Shown in pieces: positions 1 through 8,114 of a stretch of 37,496 nucleotides of DNA. The notes under the pieces are model-generated. The model did no database searches. It saw only the letters and a program-made list of their open reading frames with translations, and was not told the DNA's origin. Location of the stretch: positions 1 to 37,496 of the forward strand of contig CANQJK010000012.1 of the NCBI GenBank assembly GCA_947624235.1. The letters are read 5' to 3'. How positions within the stretch are numbered: the stretch's first letter is position 1; each line of letters starts with the position of its first letter. Source of the DNA: an uncultured Clostridia bacterium. Lineage in GTDB: Bacteria; Bacillota; Clostridia; Christensenellales; CAG-314. The position numbers and the translations under genes are program-made.

Positions 1-237
1 CCGATGTTGACCGTTTGCGGAGAAAACTTTGCAATGAGCGCGTTGGTAAACTACACGGTGGGAAAGGACGGGCAAATAGCGGTAGGCGTTTACAAGTTTA
101 TGTCCGCCGACGACGACGCCGTCACATTCACTCTCAACAACGCATTGCAAACCACTCCCTGCACGCTTCGGCTTTCGGAGGGGGATAGCCTGTGCGCAAG
201 CAGGCAATTGTTGATAAAACCGTCAAAGGAACAATGA
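1..237 (+). CDS. C-terminal fragment of an unidentified protein (5' end outside the window)
   Basis: The frame is open from the first base to a TGA at 235-237, giving about 79 residues that must be the end of a longer protein. I do not recognise the family. The fragment is polar, with short beta-rich stretches and no transmembrane segment. Its stop overlaps an ATG of the next gene (ATGA at 234-237), and the AAAGGA that serves the next gene (225-230) lies inside this coding sequence. The two genes are therefore probably cotranscribed and may be translationally coupled. No function is proposed. Confidence 0.6.
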   Translation, partial: PMLTVCGENFAMSALVNYTVGKDGQIAVGVYKFMSADDDAVTFTLNNALQTTPCTLRLSEGDSLCASRQLLIKPSKEQ

Positions 238-239
238 CT

Positions 240-896
240 ATGAGAAGTTACAACGGATGGGACGAATTGTTCACAAGGGAATTTGCCAAACCCTATTTTG
301 TCAAGCTCAAACAATTTTTGTTGGAGGAGTACGCGACAAAGCGCATATATCCTCCCAAAAGGTTGATACTCAACGCCTTTGACAACACCTCCTACGAGCA
401 GGTCAACGCGGTTATCCTCGGGCAGGATCCCTACTACAATTTCGGACAGGCGATGGGAATGAGTTTTTCCGTTCCGCAGGGCGTAGCGGTGCCCAAAAGT
501 CTTGTAAACATATTCGAAGAAATACGTTCGGATACGGGGCGCCCTTCTCGCATAGAGGGCGGAGACCTCACCCCGTGGGCAAAGCAGGGCGTACTGCTAA
601 TGAACACGGTGCTCACGGTGGAAGAGGGCAAGCCCAACTCGCACAAGGACAAGGGTTGGGAAATATTTACCGACGCGGTGATAGAATACCTCAACGCCAG
701 AGAACGCGGAATGGTGTTTTTGCTGTGGGGACGCAACGCCTACGCCAAAAAGGCGCTTATCACCGCCCCGCAACACCTTGTGCTCACGGCTTCGCACCCC
801 AGTCCGCTATCGGCATACAACGGGTTTTTCGGATGCCGTCATTTCAGCAAGACAAACGAATTTTTGGCAAGGCAGGGCAAGGAGATAGAGTGGTAG
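240..896 (+). CDS. ung: Uracil-DNA glycosylase, family 1
   Basis: Removes uracil from DNA to start base-excision repair. The product is 218 residues, close to the usual ~225. The water-activating loop GQDPY is present with catalytic Asp at residue 63, followed by FSV and the block GVLLLMNTVLTV-like segment (here GVLLMNTVLTVEEGKPNSH). The HPSPLS minor-groove loop carries catalytic His at residue 186, and NGFFG follows. ATG 240 is preferred over the in-frame ATG 234 because AAAGGA at 225-230 then has a 9-base spacer instead of 3. Odd point: the residue after GQDPY is Tyr (66) where most family members have His. It sits between an unidentified gene and a hydrolase gene in one tight run. Confidence 0.96.
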   Translation: MRSYNGWDELFTREFAKPYFVKLKQFLLEEYATKRIYPPKRLILNAFDNTSYEQVNAVILGQDPYYNFGQAMGMSFSVPQGVAVPKSLVNIFEEIRSDTGRPSRIEGGDLTPWAKQGVLLMNTVLTVEEGKPNSHKDKGWEIFTDAVIEYLNARERGMVFLLWGRNAYAKKALITAPQHLVLTASHPSPLSAYNGFFGCRHFSKTNEFLARQGKEIEW

Positions 897-897
897 C

Positions 898-1686
898 GTG
901 ACGAAGGCGATTTTGACTATCCACGGATATTTGACGGACGTAAACGATTTCGGCAGACTGTACGATTACCTCGACTGTTACGACGAAGTTGTGCCTGTGC
1001 AAATTCCCGGTCACAACGGCAAGGTGAATTTCAAAGCGTTTACCGTAGAGAGCACGCAACAAGCGGTGCTGTCGGCATACGACGCGTTGAGCGCCAAGCA
1101 CGACGAAGTGGACGTAGTGGGGTTTTCCATGGGCGGAGCGCTTGCGACTTGGCTGTGCGCATTGCGCAAGGTGCACAGAGCGGTGTTGCTGTCGCCCGCA
1201 AACAAGTTTATAAACATATGGTTGCCCGTTTCCGCAGTCAAGTTTTACGGCGAAAAGACCGTTGATACCTACCGCAACGCGGAGGGTACGTTTAAGCAAA
1301 AGAGCCGTGTGACAAAAGACGCGCTCAAACCTTACGGCGAAAACATCACCGTGGCGGGCAAAGTGGCTTTCAGCCGAACCTTCCGCTACATGACGCCACG
1401 CAATTTGCACGTTTTTAACGAATTGGTAAAGCAAAGCAACATGTGGCTCGCTTCTTCCGCGCCCATTTCCACGCCCACCTTGGTGCTGTGGGGCAAGTTG
1501 GACGAGCTTGTGCCCTATAAATCGGTGCAGTACGTTTGCAAATATTTTTCCGACATACGCACGCGTATATATCCCGACGTGGGACACGCCATGCTCTACA
1601 CAAATTTGGACGACCGTATCATCAAGGATACGATGGACTTTTTGACAGAGGGCAATTTTGACAAAGAAGTGCCCAAACGCAAGTAG
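898..1686 (+). CDS. Alpha/beta hydrolase, carboxylesterase/monoacylglycerol-lipase type
   Basis: A 262-residue predicted cytosolic serine hydrolase. The fold markers are an N-terminal HGY oxyanion segment (ILTIHGYL), the nucleophile elbow GFSMGG with Ser77, an acid at Asp202 in GKLDELVP, and the catalytic His230 in DVGHAML. The order and spacing fit esterases of the Est30/YvaK and monoglyceride-lipase group, but the substrate cannot be read from the sequence. It starts at GTG 898, one base after the ung stop, with AAGGAG at 879-884 inside ung; the 13-base spacer is rather long. The ABC transporter gene follows after 59 bases, so the three genes probably form one operon. There is no signal peptide. 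Confidence 0.88.
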   Translation: MTKAILTIHGYLTDVNDFGRLYDYLDCYDEVVPVQIPGHNGKVNFKAFTVESTQQAVLSAYDALSAKHDEVDVVGFSMGGALATWLCALRKVHRAVLLSPANKFINIWLPVSAVKFYGEKTVDTYRNAEGTFKQKSRVTKDALKPYGENITVAGKVAFSRTFRYMTPRNLHVFNELVKQSNMWLASSAPISTPTLVLWGKLDELVPYKSVQYVCKYFSDIRTRIYPDVGHAMLYTNLDDRIIKDTMDFLTEGNFDKEVPKRK

Positions 1687-1745
1687 TGCTTCGCGCGCTA
1701 TTTGCACAAACTGACGATACAAGCGACATTGAAAACAGGAGAGTT

Positions 1746-4172
1746 ATGCTTCAACTAAAAAACATTGTCAAGGACTACACCGTTACAAGCGAATTGACCG
1801 TGCACGCGCTCAAAGACGTGTCCCTCAACTTTCGCAAAAGCGAATTTGTTTCCGTTTTGGGACCGAGCGGATGCGGAAAGACCACCCTGCTCAACATAAT
1901 AGGCGGTTTGGACCGTTACACAAGCGGAGATCTCGTAGTGGACGGCAAAAGCACAACGGGCTTTAAGGACGCCGATTGGGACAACTACCGCAACCGTTCG
2001 GTGGGATTTGTGTTTCAAAGTTACAACCTCATCGCCCACATGAGCGTGTTGGACAACGTTGCCCTGTCCCTCACTTTTGCGGGAGTAAGCAAGGCAGAAC
2101 GCATTTCCCGCGCCAAAGAGGCGCTATCCCGCGTGGGTTTGGCAGATCAGATACACAAACGTCCCAACCAATTGAGCGGAGGGCAAATGCAACGCGTCGC
2201 GATAGCGCGCGCGATCGTGGGCGATCCGAGCATCATCCTCGCCGACGAACCAACGGGCGCGTTGGACACGGAAACGGGCGTGCAGGTTATGGATCTGCTC
2301 AAAGAGATATCCAACGACAGGTTGGTGATACTCGTCACACACAACGGCGAACTTGCCGAAAGGTATTCCACCCGCATAGTGCGCCTTTTGGACGGCAATT
2401 TGGTGGACGACACTTGCCCCTACACGGACGAAGAGCTTGCCCGCGACTGTGAGCAGACCGCAGAGCAAACGGAAGCCGAGGAAGAACAAAAATCTCACCC
2501 CAAGTCGTCAAAAAGCAACGGCTGGAAGCGGTTTTGGTTTTCTTTGGGGACGGCGTTTGCCATATCTTTTCGCAATTTGCGCACCAAGAAGGGGCGCACG
2601 TTCCTCACGAGTTTTGCGGGAAGCATAGGCATTTTCGGCATTGCTTTGGTTTTGGCGATATCCGGCGGAATGGGAGATTACGTTGATTACATGCAGACGG
2701 AAGCGGTGGGGGACAGCTCCGTGACCATAGGAGAAACGGCTTACAGCGTCAGCCGAATACTCAGCATCATGGGGGATATGGAAGGCGTAAACGAGGAACC
2801 CTATCCCGACAGGCAGGAAGTCGTGCCCTACGAAAGGGAAAGTTTCCACAGCTCCACGACGATCTCGGAGGACTTTATAGCGTATCTGCAAAAAATGGAC
2901 AAGTCCCTGTACAACGCAATGAATTTCGGTTACAACATCAACATGCACGTCCTCAAAGGCAACGTGTATTTGCCCTCCTGGTCCCTCTACGCAAGTCAGA
3001 TGGTGGAAGAGGACGAGTTGATAGAGGACAACTACGACGTGCTGTACAAGGCGGATACGTCCGAAACGGGCTATCCCAAGGACAAAACGGAAGTTTCGTT
3101 GGTGGTAAACAAATTCAACCGCATAAGTCCCTCCACATTGAAAGCGCTCAACATTCCCTACACCAACGAGGACGGAAGCTACAAGGCGGTGCCCTTTGAG
3201 GATATCATCCAACAGGGACAGTACACGTTGGTGCGCAATAACGGCTGGTATAACAAAGTCAGCGACAGTCCTGCGCGCTTTTCGGAGATAAAGTCCTCTC
3301 AATACGGCGAGATAGACAGCGAAAACAAAATAGACATCAAGATAATTTCCATTTTGCGTCCCAAAAACGACGACAGCACCCAATGGCTCACGTCGGGAGT
3401 GGCTTATCTGCCCGAACTTGCCAATTTCTTGATAGAGGACGCTTCTAACTCGGAAGTGGGCAAGGCTCAATTGAACGCCAAAACCTACAACGTGTTGACG
3501 GGTGCGGAATTCAAGGTGAAAGTTCCCTCGCCCGACAAGCCCGAAAACGAACAAAAACAGATAGAATCGCAATATGTGGACGCGCTAAAAGCTATCGGCG
3601 CATTCAAAACGCCCACGAGCATAAAGATATACCCCAAAAGTATCGATTCCAAACAACTCATCACCGAGTACATCGAAAACTGGAACAACACGCACGACGA
3701 GAACGAGCAGGTGCTTTACCTCGATCTGACGGGGTTGGCATTGTCCCTCATGGCAACGTTTATCGACGTCGTCAGTTGGGTGCTGATAGCCTTTTCTGCT
3801 GTGGCGCTTATCGTGTCTACCGTGATGATAGCCGTCATCACCTACACTTCGGTGGTGGAACGCACCAAGGAAATAGGCGTATTGCGATCTATCGGCGCGC
3901 GCAAACGGGACGTGCAACAACTGTTCAATGCCGAAACGGCGGTGATAGGCACTTTTGCAGGCATATTGGGCGTTGTGTTTGCCCTCATTGTGGGCTTGCT
4001 TGTCAACGTGGTGCTCGGCTACGCCTTCGGCGTCACCAATATTGCCGAATTTACCCCCGCCATCATTGTGGGAATGTTTGCGCTGTCCGTGTTCCTCACG
4101 GTATTTGCGGGGCTTATCCCCGCCCGTATCGCCGCTAAACGCGATCCCGTCAAGTGTTTGAGGACGGAATAG
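1746..4172 (+). CDS. MacB-like ABC transporter: ATPase fused to FtsX-type permease
   Basis: An 808-residue fusion. Residues 1-230 form a nucleotide-binding domain: Walker [10 protein letters not shown] at about 39, signature [10 protein letters not shown] at about 143, Walker B and D-loop [10 protein letters not shown] at about 165, and H-loop VTHNG. A charged linker follows. The permease then has one membrane helix (about 283-305), a long extracytoplasmic domain of about 350 residues, and three C-terminal helices (about 665-800) containing the FtsX/MacB coupling sequence [14 protein letters not shown]. The family moves peptides, lipoproteins or antimicrobials outward or senses them; the cargo here is unknown. 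The start is ATG 1746 behind AGGAG at 1738-1742. The reading frame extends upstream to 1686 but without a comparable start. Confidence 0.93.
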   Translation: MLQLKNIVKDYTVTSELTVHALKDVSLNFRKSEFVSVLGPSGCGKTTLLNIIGGLDRYTSGDLVVDGKSTTGFKDADWDNYRNRSVGFVFQSYNLIAHMSVLDNVALSLTFAGVSKAERISRAKEALSRVGLADQIHKRPNQLSGGQMQRVAIARAIVGDPSIILADEPTGALDTETGVQVMDLLKEISNDRLVILVTHNGELAERYSTRIVRLLDGNLVDDTCPYTDEELARDCEQTAEQTEAEEEQKSHPKSSKSNGWKRFWFSLGTAFAISFRNLRTKKGRTFLTSFAGSIGIFGIALVLAISGGMGDYVDYMQTEAVGDSSVTIGETAYSVSRILSIMGDMEGVNEEPYPDRQEVVPYERESFHSSTTISEDFIAYLQKMDKSLYNAMNFGYNINMHVLKGNVYLPSWSLYASQMVEEDELIEDNYDVLYKADTSETGYPKDKTEVSLVVNKFNRISPSTLKALNIPYTNEDGSYKAVPFEDIIQQGQYTLVRNNGWYNKVSDSPARFSEIKSSQYGEIDSENKIDIKIISILRPKNDDSTQWLTSGVAYLPELANFLIEDASNSEVGKAQLNAKTYNVLTGAEFKVKVPSPDKPENEQKQIESQYVDALKAIGAFKTPTSIKIYPKSIDSKQLITEYIENWNNTHDENEQVLYLDLTGLALSLMATFIDVVSWVLIAFSAVALIVSTVMIAVITYTSVVERTKEIGVLRSIGARKRDVQQLFNAETAVIGTFAGILGVVFALIVGLLVNVVLGYAFGVTNIAEFTPAIIVGMFALSVFLTVFAGLIPARIAAKRDPVKCLRTE

Positions 4173-4315
4173 ACGTCAAAGCGCGCAAAACAAGCGTACC
4201 TGAAAAAACGAGGTTTTTCCCGCGCGGTTCGACGGGCTTTTGATAGCGTTTGCCAAGACGATTTTGCGACAGCGCGCGCGTCGCGATACTTTTGCGTCAT
4301 TTTTGTCCAAAACGC

Positions 4316-4344
4316 TTGATTTTTGATTCATATTCTATTATAAT
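4316..4344 (+). promoter_or_regulatory. Sigma-A-type promoter of the rpsF-ssb-rpsR operon
   Basis: TTGATT at 4316-4321 and a perfect TATAAT at 4339-4344 are separated by 17 bases. The promoter lies 79 bases before the rpsF start, leaving room for the folded leader described next. Confidence 0.8.
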
Positions 4345-4368
4345 ATATGTTGCCCAAATGGGGGCATC

Positions 4369-4412
4369 CCTTGCTGTGACAAAACGTCACGGCCAAATAG
4401 ACCACAAGGAGG
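4369..4412 (+). promoter_or_regulatory. Candidate autoregulatory leader of rpsF that can hide its ribosome binding site
   Basis: Two stacked helices can form. P1 pairs CCUUG (4369-4373) with CAAGG (4405-4409). P2 pairs CUGUGAC (4374-4380) with GUCACGG (4386-4392), closed by the loop AAAAC. Twelve unpaired bases (4393-4404) separate P2 from the 3' strand of P1. The 3' strand of P1 is part of the Shine-Dalgarno AAGGAGG (4406-4412), so folding would block translation. An S6:S18-binding leader is known in front of rpsF in many bacteria. I infer this is such an element from position and layout, and I did not match a covariance model. Confidence 0.5.
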
Positions 4413-4422
4413 TATTTTTAGC

Positions 4423-4704
4423 ATGAACAGTTACGAATTGTTGTATATCCTTAACAACGATTTGGCGGACGAAGCCAAAGACGCGGTAGTGGAAAAGCTC
4501 AACGCGGTTGTTACGGGTAACGGCGGTACTGTGGACAGCGTAGAAAAATGGGGCACACGTCGTTTGGCTTATCCCATCAACTTCAAAAACGAAGGCTACT
4601 ATGTGCTTGTCAATTTCACCGCACCCGCAACTCTTCCCGACGAGCTGGAACGTGTTATGCGCATCACCGACGCAGTTATACGTTTTCTTATTGTCAAGAG
4701 ATAA
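4423..4704 (+). CDS. rpsF: 30S ribosomal protein S6
   Basis: A 93-residue protein of normal S6 length. It opens with YELLYIL, as S6 usually does, and carries the WGTRRLAYPI segment and the C-terminal RVMRITDAVIRFLIVK strand that are diagnostic of the family. S6 binds the 30S platform together with S18, whose gene is two downstream. The start ATG follows AAGGAGG at 4406-4412 with a 10-base spacer. The order rpsF-ssb-rpsR is the classic arrangement in Gram-positive bacteria. Confidence 0.97.
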   Translation: MNSYELLYILNNDLADEAKDAVVEKLNAVVTGNGGTVDSVEKWGTRRLAYPINFKNEGYYVLVNFTAPATLPDELERVMRITDAVIRFLIVKR

Positions 4705-4722
4705 TATTTCAAGGAGATACTT

Positions 4723-5133
4723 ATGAACAGAGCATTTTTGATTGGAAGACTGACACAAGATCCACAGGCATCAACGCCTACCGAATCGGGACATTCCTAT
4801 TGCCGTTTTTCTATTGCCGTCAACCGCGGATATTCGCGTGACGGAGAGAGCAAGGCGGATTTTATCAACATCATCACTTGGGACGCTCTTGCGCAAAACT
4901 GCGTACGCTATCTGCAAAAGGGCAGTCAGGTTGCTGTTTTGGGAAGCATCCAAACCAACACCTACGAGCGCGACGGCGTAAGACGTCAATCGGTAGATAT
5001 CCGCGCAGACCAAGTGGAGTTTCTTTCTCGCGCAAACACCGCTCCCCAACAGGGACAAGCGCCTGCGCAACCCGCCAAGGATCAGGCGATCGACGAGCTT
5101 AAAGTTGTCGATGACGACGATATGCCTTTCTAA
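4723..5133 (+). CDS. ssb: Single-stranded DNA-binding protein
   Basis: A 136-residue SSB. The N-terminal OB fold covers about residues 1-105, with MNRAFLIGRLTQDP at the start, then FINIITWDALAQNCVRYLQKG and GSIQTNTYE. A short Pro/Gln/Ala-rich linker follows, ending in the acidic tip DDDDMPF, which recruits replication and repair partners in this family. It protects single-stranded DNA during replication, recombination and repair. AAGGAG at 4711-4716 precedes ATG 4723. It is flanked by rpsF and rpsR with 18-base gaps, so all three are one transcript. Confidence 0.97.
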   Translation: MNRAFLIGRLTQDPQASTPTESGHSYCRFSIAVNRGYSRDGESKADFINIITWDALAQNCVRYLQKGSQVAVLGSIQTNTYERDGVRRQSVDIRADQVEFLSRANTAPQQGQAPAQPAKDQAIDELKVVDDDDMPF

Positions 5134-5151
5134 AACAAGGAGAGTAAAAAA

Positions 5152-5397
5152 ATGGAGAATAAAGAAGTAAAAAGACCTTTGAGAAGTCCTGCACGCCGTA
5201 AGGTTTGCAATTTTTGCGTAGAGAAGTCCGAACACATCGATTACAAGGACATCGCCAAGCTCAAAAAGTACATGGCGGAAAGCGGAAAAATTCTTCCCCG
5301 CCGTATGACGGGCGTTTGCGCTCATCACCAAAGAGAGCTTGCCGTAGCTATCAAACGCGCACGTCAAATGGCTTTGATACCCTATGTAGCCGACTAA
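5152..5397 (+). CDS. rpsR: 30S ribosomal protein S18, cysteine-rich (probable zinc-binding) form
   Basis: An 81-residue S18, identified by [26 protein letters not shown] and the C-terminal [13 protein letters not shown]. It partners S6 in the 30S subunit. It carries CNFC near residue 19 and VCAHH near residue 62. This pattern fits the C+ form of S18, in which these residues can bind zinc; the Bacillus subtilis S18 lacks it. AAGGAG at 5138-5143 precedes ATG 5152. It is the last gene of the operon, and a dispersed repeat starts immediately behind its stop. Confidence 0.96.
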   Translation: MENKEVKRPLRSPARRKVCNFCVEKSEHIDYKDIAKLKKYMAESGKILPRRMTGVCAHHQRELAVAIKRARQMALIPYVAD

Positions 5398-5750
5398 AAT
5401 GTCGCTCGGGTATTCCGCGCAAAACGGTTTGCGTCGCAACACGCCTTTGACATCACCGCTCGCACGAATGTGCGGGCGGTATTGCTATCTGGCGGTTGCT
5501 CATGCTACCCATGCGAATATTCATTCGCACGGGAACCCGTTTTCCCCACCAAGTCTTTTTGACTTGGTGTGGGCCCCGTTTTTTTCGGGGATATATTTAT
5601 TTCCCTACAATAGTGTTGGTGCAGATACCGATATTTTGGACTACTGATCTCGGGGCAATGCTTGTGTTGCAGATTATTTTGCGCGAAACACCCTCGCTCT
5701 CGGCAGAACAAGGTCGGGACATTGTTTTGAATTAATGGTTTCAGCACAGT
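5398..5750 (+). repeat. Dispersed hairpin repeat, copy 1, directly behind rpsR
   Basis: This copy holds several modules that recur elsewhere in the window. (a) A 10-bp hairpin at 5456-5465/5470-5479 is probably the rpsR terminator, although its T-tract is poor. (b) A pair of hairpins follows: CACCAAGTC (5547-5555) with GACTTGGTG (5561-5569), then CCCCG (5574-5578) with CGGGG (5586-5590) around seven T. (c) A block at 5606-5648 contains GTTGGTGCAGATACCGATAT. (d) A block near 5670-5685 contains TTGCAGATTATTTTGC. (e) CTCGCTC and AAGGTCGGGACATT lie near 5695-5725. Modules a-c recur in the same order at 12048-12208. No coding signal was recognised. Confidence 0.75.
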
Positions 5751-6129
5751 CCCCTCGTCGCTACCATTGTATTTGATGTGCGTTGCTTGCGCTTTAATTA
5801 CAGAAGTGCAATTCCGCATTTCGTTTACCGCAACACCCCAACAATCACACGAAAGATACAAATTCTTGCTGTCGGGCGAAGATATCTTTACGGCGGACAA
5901 TGTTCACAAAAAGGATCCTACCATATGCCGTAAGATCCTTTTTTTCTACTCTTTTACTCTTTTGTGCAGAAGTTCGGTTTGCGCCCTTTTCTATGCTCTA
6001 TCAAATAGGGCGTACGAAGCGCGCGTGATTGCAAACGGAAAAAGTTTTAGTATAGTTCCGTGCACAGCAGGCATGTATCGACACGCTCGCGGGGAACGCC
6101 CCTTTATTTGTAAACCGACAACAAAATAC
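5751..6129. other. Gene-free stretch between the repeat and the next promoter
   Basis: No ribosome-binding site with a credible frame was found here. A long open frame that crosses this stretch (5767-6459) is mostly a shadow of the following gene. The only clear element is the hairpin at 5908-5946. Confidence 0.5.
5908..5946 (+). terminator. Intrinsic terminator-like hairpin in a gene-free region
   Basis: AAGGATC (5911-5917) pairs with GATCCTT (5934-5940). The stem is flanked by five A on the left and followed by seven T on the right, so it could act in both directions. No gene lies directly in front of it; it may end read-through from rpsR or an unannotated short RNA. Confidence 0.6.
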
Positions 6130-6158
6130 TTGAAAATTAAACATTTATATAGTATTAT
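6130..6158 (+). promoter_or_regulatory. Sigma-A-type promoter of the VTT-acyltransferase gene
   Basis: TTGAAA at 6130-6135 and TATTAT at 6153-6158 have a 17-base spacer in AT-rich DNA, ending 22 bases before the start codon. Confidence 0.7.
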
Positions 6159-6179
6159 TGTTTATAAGGAAACAATTAT

Positions 6180-8102
6180 ATGTCCAAAAGAAAAATCAAG
6201 CGCAAAATATTTACCGCCCTGCTGTGTTTGGCAATTTTGGCAGGTTTGCTGGCATTGCTGTTCAGTGGCGACAACAAGCAGGTGGTCCACGACATTTTCA
6301 ACGGTGCGCCCATCGAAACGATTTTGGCAGAGGTGCAATCTCTCGGCTGGCAGGGCTGGGTGGTGTTCGGCGCGCTGTCCATGTTGCAAGTGGTGCTCAC
6401 CTTTTTGCCTGCGGAACCTGTTCAGGTTTTGGCGGGCATATCCTACGGATTGTGGATAGGGCTTGCCATCTGCATGGCGGGCGTGATAGTGGGCAACACT
6501 ATCGTGTACATTCTGTACAGGGTGTACGGCAACCGTCTGAGCGAGTACTTTCAAAAGAAGATAGAGGTAGATTTCGACGTGTTGCGCCGTTCCAAACGCG
6601 TAACGTTGATGATCTTTATTTTGTACTTTTTGCCTGCCATACCCTACGGTCTCATTTGTTTTTTCACTGCTTCGCTCAACACAAAGTATCCCAAGTACAT
6701 CATCGTCACCACCCTCGGCTCCCTGCCGTCGGTGCTTATAGGCGTGGCGTTGGGGCACATTGCCACCAACAGTTGGATAGTTTCCCTTGTGATATTGGCA
6801 GTGCTGATAGTGCTCATCGTGTTGTTGTATGTGTTCCGCGTCAAGGTGTTTTCCGCGGTCAACAATTTTGCCAAAAAGCAGTTCAATTACACGTCGTCTA
6901 CAAAGGTGCGGGAGCCGAACGCCTTTTTCAATGCCATTATATTTGCAGGGTTAAAGATGTGGTTGCGTCGTCGCGTAAAGTGCGTTGTTCGGCGCAACGT
7001 GGAGAGTATCAACAAGCCGGCGGTGGTGCTGTGCAATCACGGTTCCTTTATCGACTTTATGTACTTTTCCATGTTGCTCAGCAAGGAAAAACCGCATGTG
7101 GTTTCTACTCGTCAATATTTTTACGAAAAGCGTTTGGGCACATTGCTCAAAAGGTTGGGCTGTATTCCCAAAAGCATGTTCACCACCGATATGGAAAACA
7201 TTCGCAACTGCCTTTCCGTTATCAAGCAAAACGGCGTATTGGTCATTTGCCCCGAGGCGAGGTTGTCCACCGCGGGCGAGTTCGAAGATATCCAACCGGG
7301 CACCATGGGCTTTTTGCGCAAGATAGGCGCCAATGCGGATATCTATTCCATACGCTTCGGCGGAGACTACCTTGCCATGCCCAAGTGGGCGCGCACACCC
7401 AAAAAGCGGTTGATAAGGCGCGGTTCGACGGTGGAGGCAGAGTTGGACTTGCTGTTTGCCAAGGGTGAGAGCACGCAACTATCGGCAGAAGAGTTTGAGG
7501 CGCGCGTATTGCAACGGTTGGTGTACAACGATTTCGATTGGCTAAATGAGCACCCGCAAATGCACTATCCGCAGGGAAATTTGGCACTTGGGTTGGAAAA
7601 TATCCTGTATCGTTGTCCCAAATGCGGAGAGGAATTTACGTTGGAGACCTTTGGCAACACGGTGCGTTGCACGCACTGCGGTTATGAGGACACAATGGAC
7701 GATCGCTACGGCTTTACCAACGAAAACGGCGTGTTTGCAAATCATCAGCAGTGGTACAATTGGCAGATGTCCGTGTTGAAGGAGCAAATAGCGTCCGATC
7801 CGAATTTCGAATTGCGCAGTCCCGTTACGCTTTTCCACGAATCTGCGGGCGGAGGCAAGCAACTTGCCGAGGCGGGCAAGGGCGAGTGCGTGTTCAACAG
7901 AGAGGGACTCACCTACACCGGGCAGGACAACGGCGAGCAGATAACAAAGTTCTTTCCCCTTTCGGGCATCTACCGTTTGCTGTTTGGCGCAGGCGAGGAT
8001 TTTGAAATTTACGAAGGCGAGCATTTTTGGTACTTTGTTCCACAGGACAAGCGCAGTTGCGTAAAGTGGTACATGGCAAGCATGCTCCTTTGTGGCAAGT
8101 AA
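6180..8102 (+). CDS. Fusion: VTT/TVP38-type membrane domain, PlsC-like acyltransferase, zinc ribbon
   Basis: A 640-residue three-part protein. Residues 1-235 are hydrophobic, with about six membrane segments and the look of the VTT (DedA/TVP38/TMEM64) domain: FLPAEPVQVLAGISYG, then GNTIVYILYRVYG and FLPAIPYG. Residues 255-420 resemble PlsC acyltransferases: HGSFID (H287 to D292, the HX4D motif), and PEARLST at 358 in the place of the usual EGTRS. Cysteine pairs C479/C482 and C497/C500 form a zinc ribbon. A C-terminal domain of about 100 residues is unassigned. VTT proteins can move lipids across membranes and PlsC enzymes acylate lysophospholipids, so lipid flipping coupled to acylation is an inference. 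AAGGA at 6166-6170 precedes ATG 6180. Confidence 0.87.
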   Translation: MSKRKIKRKIFTALLCLAILAGLLALLFSGDNKQVVHDIFNGAPIETILAEVQSLGWQGWVVFGALSMLQVVLTFLPAEPVQVLAGISYGLWIGLAICMAGVIVGNTIVYILYRVYGNRLSEYFQKKIEVDFDVLRRSKRVTLMIFILYFLPAIPYGLICFFTASLNTKYPKYIIVTTLGSLPSVLIGVALGHIATNSWIVSLVILAVLIVLIVLLYVFRVKVFSAVNNFAKKQFNYTSSTKVREPNAFFNAIIFAGLKMWLRRRVKCVVRRNVESINKPAVVLCNHGSFIDFMYFSMLLSKEKPHVVSTRQYFYEKRLGTLLKRLGCIPKSMFTTDMENIRNCLSVIKQNGVLVICPEARLSTAGEFEDIQPGTMGFLRKIGANADIYSIRFGGDYLAMPKWARTPKKRLIRRGSTVEAELDLLFAKGESTQLSAEEFEARVLQRLVYNDFDWLNEHPQMHYPQGNLALGLENILYRCPKCGEEFTLETFGNTVRCTHCGYEDTMDDRYGFTNENGVFANHQQWYNWQMSVLKEQIASDPNFELRSPVTLFHESAGGGKQLAEAGKGECVFNREGLTYTGQDNGEQITKFFPLSGIYRLLFGAGEDFEIYEGEHFWYFVPQDKRSCVKWYMASMLLCGK

Positions 8103-8114
8103 GAGGTGTTGCAA

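Noticed and set aside
844..1722. 292-codon open frame on the minus strand across the hydrolase gene
   Set aside because: It is antisense to a gene with clear family motifs, has no domain of its own and no ribosome binding site. Similar long antisense frames at 14556-15803, 20067-21272 and 25302-26381 are rejected for the same reason.
5767..6459. 230-codon plus-strand frame entering the VTT-acyltransferase gene
   Set aside because: It overlaps the real gene in another frame, runs across a terminator and a promoter, and has no recognisable domain.
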